This document shows, piece after piece, positions 33,843 through 42,207 of a stretch of 64,000 bases of DNA. Positions within the stretch are counted from its first letter, which is position 1. Each line of letters opens with the position of its first letter. The notes under the pieces are model-generated. The model was not told the DNA's origin, ran no database searches, and saw only the letters and a program-made list of their open reading frames with translations. The position numbers and the translations under genes are program-made. Source of the DNA: Globisporangium splendens (lineage: Eukaryota > Oomycota > Peronosporomycetes > Pythiales > Pythiaceae); the NCBI GenBank assembly GCA_006386115.1, contig VFIW01000004.1, forward strand, positions 62,001-126,000, read 5' to 3'.

Positions 33843-36800
33843 GTATGTCTAGCGTGTGGGCATCACCATTGCATTTCACTACCTTGAACGGTCCAATGAA
33901 CCTTGGCAGAAGCTTCGAGCTTCCCAAGTTGGACACTGCATGTTCAGGCAGGTTCGCCGTGCTAAGTAATACAAGATCATTGATCTTATACACTTGCTTG
34001 TTCTTCCTTCCGCTCTTGTCTGCTTGTTCCTTTTGCAGATCCTGAGACTTCGCGATTGCGTCTCGAACAAACCTCACAACGGCTTGTCTCCTCACGATAA
34101 AGTCATCGACTTGCTGCTCTTCACGACTTGTTAGGTCGTCGAGGGGTTTCATCGAGTCAAAATTCGCTTTCAACTCGGAAGCAGCATTCAGGTCGTAAGA
34201 CGACTTCGGCTTGTTTCTGTGAGCCGGAGTCCCTCCCCCACTTAAGGTAGAGACCTCACCCATTATGGAAGCAGGCACTCGGGGATGAATGCCATAGTTC
34301 ACATAAAATGGAGAGTGACCTGTCGAGACATGCGTGGAGTTGTTCAACGCAAACTCGGGAAGAGGGAGAAACTCACTCCACTCTTTGAAAGACGTTGCGT
34401 AGCTGCGCAACACGTCTTCGAGGACGCGATTCACTCGCTCTGTTTGACCGTCCGTTTCAGGGTGTGCCGCTGTTGACATGGACAACTTGGTGTCCAGAAG
34501 TCCGAACAGTGCACGCCAGAACTTGGACGTGAAACAGGTGTCACGGTCAGAAACGATCTCGACTGGTAGTCCGTGTAGACGGAATACGACGTCTACAAAG
34601 ACCTTGGCAGTCTTCTCAGCAGAGATCTTGTCCGAAACAGGCGCAAGATGAACCATCTTGCTGAATCGGTCCACAAACACAAGGATGCCATTGCGTCCAC
34701 GTGTGTCTCTTGGAAGTCCGAATATGAAATCCATACTCACAGACTTCCAACTGTCCGATGGGACAGCCAATGAACGAAGGGGTGCCTGCGTGGAACCAGA
34801 AGGTTTCACTCGTTGGCAGATCTCGCAAGTCCTCACATACTTGCGCACCCACTTGTACATGTGTGGCCAGTAGTAATCTCGAGACAAGTTGAGAAACGTT
34901 TTCTCACGTCCGAGATGGCCACCAGAAGGACTGTCATGGTACTCATACAAGAGTCGATGACGCAGACCTTCGTCGTTGGGAACAACAACCCTTGCTGTAT
35001 CCCCTTGTTCGACCGCATAGTACAACAACCCATTGTGTACTCGGAAGCGGTGAACTCGCGATCTTGCGCGCGACGGAAGACCTTGCAGTGCTTTGTCGGA
35101 AGGGTCCTTGAAGTACTTCAGCAAGTCCTGACATGTTTCGTCAAACTTGTACCCTTCGACGATCTCTTCTCGCACTGTAGTCGCAGCTCGCACCGCGATC
35201 GCTTGAACATCTTCACAGAGTCGACACGCTCCGTCCGTGCCTTCACTCTTGGTCTTCGGATCGTAATCCGGACGTCTTGACAGCGCATCGGCTAAGATGT
35301 TCGTCTTGCCTGGCTTGTAGTGTACAACGAAGTTGTACTCTGCAAAGAAGGAGAACCATCTCGCCATTCTTTGCGACAAATGAGGAGTCTTCACTGCCGT
35401 ACGCAGAGATGCGTGATCAGTGTAGATAGCAAAGCGCTCCTCGCCAAGCAGATACACACGGAACTTGACCAAAGAATACTTCATCGCCAGAAGTCCCTTG
35501 TCGTGGACTGGGTAGTTCCGTTCTGCGGGTCGGAGTTGTCGCGACTGATACGACACAACTCGCTCATGACCCTCATCATCGTGCTGCATCAATGCGCAAC
35601 CGATGGCATAGTCGCTCGCATCGCAGACGACGTGGAATGGCTTGTCGTGGTCTGGCAGAGCCAACACAGGAGCTTCTCGAAGACTCCTCTTGACTTCTTC
35701 GAATGCCGTCTGATGGTCTTTCGACCACTTCCACTCAACGTCTTTCTTCAAGAGCTGTGTGAGGGGTTGCACCAACGCTGCATAATTGCGCGTGTACTTG
35801 TGCAAGTAGTTGGCTAGACCCAACAATTGTCGCAGCTGTTTGACGTTCTGAGGCACTGGCCAATCGTCAATAGCTTTGACCTTCTCCGGATCGACTCGAA
35901 CACCGTTCTTGCCCACAAAACAACCGAGAACAGGGATCTCGGGGGCGAAGAACATGCACTTCTTCAAGTTTGCGTAGAGTTTGTTCTCACGCATGGCCTG
36001 GAAGACTCGACGAAGATGATCGAGATGAACATCGACATCAGACCTCCCATTCGTGGCCTTACTATGAACGAAAATATCATCAAAGTAACTTGGTGCGAAT
36101 GTTCGCAGAGGACGAAGAACGTTCATGACCATTCGATTGAAGGTCGCAGGAGCATTCTTCAGTCCCTGCGGCATCACTAACCATTCCCACAGCATACCAC
36201 TCGGGGTACTCACTGCGGTTAGTGGGACATCGTCTTCGCGCATTCGAATCTGATAGAACCCATCTTTCAGATCGATGGCACTAAAGACGGTGCTGCCAGC
36301 CATTCCATCAAGGATCATGTCCTTGCGTGGAACCGGAGTCTGGGCTGGAATTGTCGCGTCGTTCAGCTTGTTGAGAGCGTGAACAATGCGCCAACCTCCA
36401 GTTGCCTTCTTCACACAGAAAGTGGGGCTGCAATGCGGAGACTTGCTCTCCCGCACATGACCAGCCTCAGCACGTTGTGCAAAGAACTCGTCGATCGCCT
36501 CGACTTGTTCCTTTGGCAACGGCCACTGCCTTGTGATGCAGTACTTCGTGCCAGGAAGTACATCAATCTCATGACGAATGCCTCTATCGAATGGCAATTC
36601 GTCCGGCACCTTGTCAGGGAAAATGCCTTCATATTCCCTGGCAAGCGCATACACGGGGTTCTTCTTGAGGGCGTCCCACGACTGCTCCTCGAGCCTTTCC
36701 TTCCGTGTCTTTTCGTCCAACACATCTGCATCCGCACTCGATGCTGTGTTGACGAAGCCTTCGTCGACCATTCCGACGATCACACACACCTGCGCAATAT

Positions 36801-38862
36801 CGCCTCTCGCTAGGCTGCGCTCCAGTGTCTTCTTGCTCATCGATGGCAAGGAAATCAATTCTTCGACTGAACTTGGAGGATTTTCAATCTTCATGTGACG
36901 GATTACATCCACGTCACCTTCTTCATTGTAGACCGCGATATTCGCAAACTCGCTTGGAATGTCTTGTGCTTGGACACTCCCTTCGTCATCACCACTTGTA
37001 CCTTGATCAGGGGTACTCAAAACTCTTGGCGAAAAACTTTTCTTGCTGGTCTTCTTCTTCTTGTCTTGGGAAGGGTGTTTGTTCCACTTCCATTTATTCT
37101 TGTCAACGCCATCGCGAACCTTCTCGTCGTCGATGGCAAAGGAGACAGTCTTTTTCTGGCGCCTGACTGCTCCACCTCCGTTCGTCGTCTTCAAAATGGG
37201 TACCGCTTGTGAACATGGGGGGCCATCGCACACCGCAATATCACAAGGGTCATCTGGGATCTCTTCCACAGATGTATACACCCATACCACTTCATCCGTT
37301 GTTGTGCTGCACAAGTCAACATCGCGTGACTTGCCAACGGAGATCTTCATATTCATCCAGTCAATGCTAGGTTGATAACGCTTCAACCACGGCATTCCCA
37401 GGATGATGTCAAACTTGTCATCGAGGTCGAGTAAAATGAACTCGTCTTCACCTCGGAAATCTTCACACTTGATCGCCAAGCGCACCACGCGCTTCGGCAT
37501 CTTCACAGTTGACCCATTTGCCAACCGGACAATCATCACCTTTTCTTCATTCGCATCAGGCACGAAGACACCATGCCTGATGATCACTTCATTTCGAACA
37601 AAGTTGTTCGACGCACCAGTGTCAACCAAGGCTCGTAGAGGCGTTGCAATACCGTCTACATGAACTTTGTGAACGATCAAACTTGACGTTTGACTGACAC
37701 TCTTCTCACTCATAGTGGAAACTGCATGTGCTTGATGCACATGGGGGTCAGAGTCCTGTGTCTCCACAACGTCCACAGTCCTCTTTTCCGGGCCAGTAGG
37801 AGGCCCCACCCCTACTGTCCATTCCCGTTTTTTTGGCCCAGGTGACCGCTCGAACCGACGACCGTAAGAACGATCGCGGTTGTTCGAACGAGCACCCTGT
37901 GTCGTTTGCCGACCCGGCAAAGACACCTTGCAGTTCCGAGCAATGTGACCGGGCTTCCCGCAACGGAAACACTTCCCATTGTTGCGAGGACGCTCATTTC
38001 CAGGCGTGGAAATGTACGAGATGTCCATGGGCTCGGGACCGTCATACACGGCATTTGATTGCCGTATTGGTCTCGACGCAAGGCCATGGAATTTCGCTTG
38101 CTTGATGCTGAACTCTTCTTGCATCGCACGTTCGATGGCTTCGTCCAGCGTCTTGGGATACTCGCGGAACAGTTGGTTCCGAATCGGACCATCGTTCAGA
38201 CCCGTCATGAACGTCACGACTTGCGTCGGAACGTCAATCGGCTCGTCAACGATGCTCGACACCAAGCAACGAGCACATTGTGCATACGAGTGAAGGTCGA
38301 AACGGCCTTGACGAAGCTTGAGGAACTCGGCGCGTGCACGGAACTCACTCTGTGGAGGTTCAAACGCCTTCTTGAGTTCGGTCTTGAAATGGTCGTAGCT
38401 GGGGAAGCAGTTTAGATCCACTAAACGCTTGCCATACGCCCAGCTCTTCGCACGACCCGCAAGGTTGGACATCGCGAACAACACTTGCTGCGAAGGGTCT
38501 CGCAGTTGCCTTGCAGCGATGGCTGCATCCAACTCGACGAACCATCGTGAGAGGGGTTCGTTCTCTCCGCCGCGATACGGAGAGACGTCGAGCTTCAGTG
38601 GCACCGTCCTGATTGAGGAAACAGGGGTTGCGAGCTGCTTCCGGGAGGACATGATCTCGTGGTGCATGAAGCTGACCACCGCGCTCTTCTGGTCCTCCGG
38701 AGACGCCGATCGAAGTAGACTGACCACAGCAGCCTCTCCGATGACATCTCGCATGCGCTCAAGCGCCATCCACTCATGAGAAGACAAGTGAGGGAAATCA
38801 TCAATAGTCAACTCGACAGTTTCCGGTACCGCTGGACCGAGTGGGGTTCCTGTAGCATCCAT
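33043..38862 (-). CDS. Ty3/gypsy Gag-Pol polyprotein with C-terminal chromodomain
   Basis: One unbroken frame of 1939 residues from ATG 38862 to TAG 33043. Approximate positions: Gag retrotransposon domain 90-260; zinc knuckle CFRCGKPGHIARNC near 298; aspartic protease ALVDTGASNNF near 408; reverse transcriptase with QGLKNAPATFNR and SYFDDIFVHS near 924; RNase H CDASDYAIGCAL near 1083; integrase with H-H-C-C finger (HLGREK to CEICQRVK), catalytic D in MDFIFGLP near 1376, D in VSDRDTCF, and E in DGQTERVN near 1474; GPY/F module FIGPFKVVK to LKPYL near 1670; a disordered Ser/Arg/Pro linker of about 200; chromodomain RWVVESIVDHE to WEPRQTL near 1878-1935. Gag and Pol share one frame, with no frameshift. 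All catalytic residues seen are intact, so the copy could be active if transcribed. Confidence 0.97.
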   Translation of the reverse strand: MDATGTPLGPAVPETVELTIDDFPHLSSHEWMALERMRDVIGEAAVVSLLRSASPEDQKSAVVSFMHHEIMSSRKQLATPVSSIRTVPLKLDVSPYRGGENEPLSRWFVELDAAIAARQLRDPSQQVLFAMSNLAGRAKSWAYGKRLVDLNCFPSYDHFKTELKKAFEPPQSEFRARAEFLKLRQGRFDLHSYAQCARCLVSSIVDEPIDVPTQVVTFMTGLNDGPIRNQLFREYPKTLDEAIERAMQEEFSIKQAKFHGLASRPIRQSNAVYDGPEPMDISYISTPGNERPRNNGKCFRCGKPGHIARNCKVSLPGRQTTQGARSNNRDRSYGRRFERSPGPKKREWTVGVGPPTGPEKRTVDVVETQDSDPHVHQAHAVSTMSEKSVSQTSSLIVHKVHVDGIATPLRALVDTGASNNFVRNEVIIRHGVFVPDANEEKVMIVRLANGSTVKMPKRVVRLAIKCEDFRGEDEFILLDLDDKFDIILGMPWLKRYQPSIDWMNMKISVGKSRDVDLCSTTTDEVVWVYTSVEEIPDDPCDIAVCDGPPCSQAVPILKTTNGGGAVRRQKKTVSFAIDDEKVRDGVDKNKWKWNKHPSQDKKKKTSKKSFSPRVLSTPDQGTSGDDEGSVQAQDIPSEFANIAVYNEEGDVDVIRHMKIENPPSSVEELISLPSMSKKTLERSLARGDIAQVCVIVGMVDEGFVNTASSADADVLDEKTRKERLEEQSWDALKKNPVYALAREYEGIFPDKVPDELPFDRGIRHEIDVLPGTKYCITRQWPLPKEQVEAIDEFFAQRAEAGHVRESKSPHCSPTFCVKKATGGWRIVHALNKLNDATIPAQTPVPRKDMILDGMAGSTVFSAIDLKDGFYQIRMREDDVPLTAVSTPSGMLWEWLVMPQGLKNAPATFNRMVMNVLRPLRTFAPSYFDDIFVHSKATNGRSDVDVHLDHLRRVFQAMRENKLYANLKKCMFFAPEIPVLGCFVGKNGVRVDPEKVKAIDDWPVPQNVKQLRQLLGLANYLHKYTRNYAALVQPLTQLLKKDVEWKWSKDHQTAFEEVKRSLREAPVLALPDHDKPFHVVCDASDYAIGCALMQHDDEGHERVVSYQSRQLRPAERNYPVHDKGLLAMKYSLVKFRVYLLGEERFAIYTDHASLRTAVKTPHLSQRMARWFSFFAEYNFVVHYKPGKTNILADALSRRPDYDPKTKSEGTDGACRLCEDVQAIAVRAATTVREEIVEGYKFDETCQDLLKYFKDPSDKALQGLPSRARSRVHRFRVHNGLLYYAVEQGDTARVVVPNDEGLRHRLLYEYHDSPSGGHLGREKTFLNLSRDYYWPHMYKWVRKYVRTCEICQRVKPSGSTQAPLRSLAVPSDSWKSVSMDFIFGLPRDTRGRNGILVFVDRFSKMVHLAPVSDKISAEKTAKVFVDVVFRLHGLPVEIVSDRDTCFTSKFWRALFGLLDTKLSMSTAAHPETDGQTERVNRVLEDVLRSYATSFKEWSEFLPLPEFALNNSTHVSTGHSPFYVNYGIHPRVPASIMGEVSTLSGGGTPAHRNKPKSSYDLNAASELKANFDSMKPLDDLTSREEQQVDDFIVRRQAVVRFVRDAIAKSQDLQKEQADKSGRKNKQVYKINDLVLLSTANLPEHAVSNLGSSKLLPRFIGPFKVVKCNGDAHTLDIPTRMRLHPTFYVGRLKPYLPSGSADPARSSANDRADREVSPLDCEEQTAHRSGDSSRRTGVAGRRRIGPSLTPTLEDENGTHHEVPREPNLPLPQSATGDREPTHETSRSSGVEQVRPEPVGTVPRNGTPKPNTGQNLLSDRRSSTRDRRQGSRDSRSVPQASNNAAAAPRFAHGEHSSTSRVAQSFSRSAPPPLLDSQGEHRWVVESIVDHEDRPTHRRGKKRLNHQRFYRVRWRGYPPSLDTWEPRQTLESDVPDVVRSYENCL

Positions 38863-38965
38863 GTCTTAGACAAGGATGCTCGCAGGGTCTTCAGTCTTGG
38901 ACAGGAATGCGCGAAGTGCTCAAAGCCGCTTCTTCAATCCTTTCTTGACTTGGTCGCTGGAAGGA

Positions 38966-38983
38966 CCGCTCGAAGTGCTACCA
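38966..38983 (-). other. tRNA primer-binding site
   Basis: On the minus strand TGGTAGCACTTCGAGCGG begins two bases after the 5' LTR. TGG at this point pairs with a tRNA 3' CCA. The identity of the tRNA is not determined; the first eight bases resemble initiator-Met sites. Confidence 0.7.
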
Positions 38984-38985
38984 GG

Positions 38986-39629
38986 TGTAAAAGGGCGCTG
39001 TTCCAAACAGTCCCTTAAACACGGCACACACGCTTGTGCCAGAGGAAGCGTCTCCCGACTTGGAGGGAGGAAGGAAGACTTGAGGGCTTGGTGGTAAAAG
39101 TGCAACTGAATTGAAATGCTTATGGTCGCTACTTGTAAATGAACCCCAAGGGATCCTACAGCTTTTATAACTAAAACCTAAACATACACAATAAAACCTA
39201 TGAATCTGATATATAAAACCTTGGGTACACTGAGGTTGAACCTACGGGGTCTTCTAGAAGCTTGAACTTCAAGTCTTGTATAAAACCCCTGCAAAGTGAT
39301 TGGCGCGAGCCACTCACTCCAGGTGGCAGAGACACGTCGGTCTCGTCGCCAGTCCAGTTTCCCAAGCAGGAACCATCACTCAGTACTTGATTAGTACATG
39401 GATGTCACCGCTCAGTACTGATTAGTACATGAGAACGACATTCTGCACTGATCAGCACAGAGAACACTCGTGACGTCATCGAATGACGTCACACGTGCAT
39501 GTGGGGACTGTATTACTGTAATCCCTTTTGTTATTTGTGTCTCCACAATGCACACTGAAGGTGGTGTGTGGCAGACTAGATCTGGGGACAGATCCACCTT
39601 CATGTAATGGCTGGTTTCAGCCCATTACA
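38986..39629 (-). repeat. 5' LTR of the Ty3/gypsy element
   Basis: 644 bases, TGTAAAAGGG at 38986 to CCCATTACA at 39629. Same family and orientation as 31975-32623. It lacks several bases seen in both the left LTR and the inverted solo LTR (for example the GGTTCCT of GGTTCCTGTCGC), so it is not the closest relative of the left LTR. Confidence 0.95.
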
Positions 39630-40594
39630 GCACGTGTCATACATTTTGGTAGGGACCTGCATGGGTGGGCGGAAGTGCCGCCTCTCTCAAGCGTGAGAGA
39701 TTCCGATTTGAGCTACTTCCAGTTCCAGCACGTGTGGCGCGACAAGAAGAGCAAGAGCGAGGACCACCTAGATCGGCTTATTGGATGGACGCACTCAGCG
39801 CTGTTAAACTTTCTTCGCTACGAGTAGGTCGCTTTGCTCGTTGATGACGCGCTCAGATGCGTGCCACCGAGGTTCAAGCAGTGTGTCGTCGTCACGCTTT
39901 ACGACCGCGGCACGAAGTGCCACGTTCCGGTGTTCTTTGTGCTTTGCATGCCGACACGTATTGGAACCTCCTACAGTTTATCACAAACGCCTGCGGTGAG
40001 AAGATTTCTCCAGATGAAGTAATCTGCGATTTTGAGTCTGCGCTCATCCAGACTGTTCGAGATTGGTTTCCCGAGACTCGAATCATTGGGTCCCATTTTC
40101 ACTCTAAGCAGGTGTGCAGAAGGAAACTGAAGAAGCACCGTCTGCCGTAGGCGGAGTCAAGCATCGCTGTGGAACCAGTGTCATTGATATGCTGACGGTC
40201 ATTGAACAACAAAAGTATCCATAACAAGGGGCAGCGTGGGTGAAATGCAAGGTTCGTAAGTGTTGCAACAAAGTCGGCATCAAGTACCCGAGGAAGAAGT
40301 GGAAGCTTTTTTTGCGTACTTTCGGCGAGCGTGGATCAAGAACCTGTCTCCCGAGTTTTGGAATGTGCGTGGTGTCCGAAATGACTCAGTGTCTCGCACC
40401 AACAACCCGCTCGAGCGGTTCAACAGAGAGTTGAATGCGGCGTTCATCGCACTACACCCTCGCTTCGTCCGAAAAATAGAAGAATTGTCTCATCGTTTTG
40501 TTCGTCTTCGTGAAGACATTGCAAGTGGACGAGCGGATGCGCCTAAGAGAAACCCGCGCTTCGAGTTTCCTCAGCCGTTGTACTGCCTGATATC
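39630..40594 (+). pseudogene. Mutator-like (MULE) transposase fragment, frameshifted
   Basis: Protein-like text in shifting plus-strand frames: VWRDKKSKSEDHLDRLIGWT, then after a TAG at 39825 LVDDALRCVPPRFKQCVVVT and VPVFFVLC, then in another frame YWNLLQFITNACGEK and VICDFESALIQTVRDWFPET with SHFHSKQ, and finally NVRGVRNDSVSRTNNPLERF. This is the order of the MULE transposase domain: first catalytic Asp in LVDDALRC, second in CDFESAL, then the distal N-N-x-L-E-R/HxR-type block. At least two frameshifts and one stop make it inactive. It is bounded by LTRs in opposite orientation. Confidence 0.85.
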
Positions 40595-41234
40595 TGTAAT
40601 GGGCCATAACCAGCCATTACATGAAGGTGGATCTGTTCCCAGATCTAGTCTGCCACACACCACCTTCAGTGTGCATTGTGGAGACACAAATAACAAAAGG
40701 ATTACAGTAATACAGTCCCCACATGCACGTGTGACGTCATTCGATGACGTCACGAGTGTTCTCGTGCTGATCAGTGCAGAATGTTGTTCTCATGTACTAA
40801 TCAGTACAGAGTAATGACATCCCATGTACTAATCAAGTACTGAGTGATGGTTCCTGCTTGGGAAACTGGACTGGCGACGAGACCACGTTGGTCTGCCACC
40901 TGGATGAGTGGCACGAGCCATCACTTTGCAGGGATTTAAAATAAGCTGAGTTCAAGCTTCTCAAGATCCCGTAGGTAACCTCAGTATACCCAAGGTTTTA
41001 TATATCAGATTCATAGGGTTTTTTTGTGTATATTTAGGTTTTTAGTTATAAAAGCTGTCGGATCCCTTGGGGTTCATTAGTAAGTAGCGACAGGAACCAA
41101 CCATTTTTAATTCAGTTGCAAATTTTCCTCCAAGCCCTCAAGTCTTCTTCCCCCTCCAAGTCGGGAGATCGCTTCCTCTGGCACAAGCGTGTGTGCCGTG
41201 TTTGAGGGACTGTTGTGAACAGTGCCCTCTTACA
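40595..41234 (+). repeat. Inverted solo LTR of the same family
   Basis: 640 bases, TGTAATGGGCC at 40595 to CTCTTACA at 41234, i.e. opposite to the two LTRs of the full element. No interior follows on either side. Flanks are ATATC (left) and GAGCG (right), so there is no own target duplication. By eye it shares several states with the left LTR (CGATCTCCCG, GGAGGAAAATTTGCAACTG, TGTCGCTACTTAC) that the right LTR lacks. Confidence 0.95.
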
Positions 41235-41548
41235 GAGCGGGAGTAGAGTAGCTGTGTTGGTCAGCAAAAAGAGTGGGATGATTGACTGTTGGCAAAATTC
41301 AGCTGGACTTTTCTGATTAATATAATGGTCCTCACGTCAGATTAAACATGCTGCAAAATGCAATTAGTGTATTTTCCCTCATTTGAACTCGAGCGGGTGT
41401 TTTCCGTGGGTTTTGCCACTGACCCGTCGACCCATGGGTTCTGCAGACTTTTTCTGGTTGGTGCGTTGATTGGCGTCACGAGACGAGCAGGAAGCGACAC
41501 TCGACGCAATCCCAGCACTCAGCACAAGCAGCCGAACGCCTCCGCACG
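41235..41548. other. Intergenic between solo LTR and small gene
   Basis: 314 bases with no gene. CCCTCATTTGAAC at 41378 is a partial match to the oomycete initiator 170 bases before the next ATG. Confidence 0.45.
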
Positions 41549-41973
41549 ATGTCGCGCAAGAACAACCGCAACAAGATCAAGGCCCAGTACGAGCTGGAGG
41601 TGCGTGACGGCCTCTCTCTTGCTTTGATAGATCTTTTATATGCGGAATGGTTCGTGTCGTAACTGGCGGCTGTGCTTGCGCCAAACAGGTCGAGAGGGAG
41701 AAGGAGCGCAAGGAGCGTCTGCAAAAGAAGCGCGAACGAGTAAGCACTGCGTCCTGGGCTTGCTTTGTTATGGGAGTCTAGGTGCTCGCCATGCGTGTAT
41801 GCGTGTCTTATCGTTTGGCTGTGTGTTTGCACTTGCAGAAAGCGCAAAAAGACGCGACGATGGTGGTGAAGAAGGTGTCCAACAAGGTGCTGCGACGCAT
41901 GAAGCTGCGCCAGCAGGAGAAGGAAGAGAAGGAAGAGAAGACCAAGCCTGAGAAGATGGACACCAAGGAATAG
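41549..41973 (+). CDS. Small highly charged helical protein
   Basis: Exons 41549-41599, 41689-41739 and 41839-41973, all phase 0, give 78 residues. The sequence is Lys/Arg/Glu-rich throughout (MSRKNNRNKIKAQYELE, then KERKERLQKKRERKAQK, then a Glu/Lys tail EKEEKEEKTKPEK). One long helix is predicted by eye. Basic N-terminus and length recall small ribosome-biogenesis or nucleolar proteins, but no family is recognised. Three clean introns in so short a gene argue that it is real. Confidence 0.7.
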
Positions 41974-42207
41974 AGATTTATGCATGAATGTTCCCCTTTA
42001 CTTGCTTGCATGCACTTTGTTTTCGCTCTAAATATCATATGAAAACTTCATGTGCGACGACGGCTTTGCTCATCTCATAATCCTTCCAGGCATCCTGACA
42101 TGAAGCTATCTCGACGCTCGATATCCTGCAGCGTTTCCTGTCAAAGGTCAAAGATTAACAAGCATCGAGGCTTCATGTCATCAGCATCTATGAGCCTCAG
42201 GCATCAT

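Larger units (their letters stand above)
31975..39629 (-). mobile_element. Ty3/gypsy chromodomain retrotransposon (chromovirus-like), full length
   Basis: Two same-orientation LTRs (31975-32623 and 38986-39629), each TGTAA...TTACA, flank a 6.4-kb interior with polypurine tract, primer-binding site and an uninterrupted gag-pol frame on the minus strand. Protease, RT, RNase H and integrase come in Ty3/gypsy order, and a chromodomain ends the polyprotein. The outer flanks of the two LTRs are GATAT (31970-31974) and GCACG (39630-39634), so there is no simple target duplication; the GATAT partner is instead found beside the inverted solo LTR at 40590. A long antisense ORF overlaps the pol 3' end. 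Confidence 0.97.
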
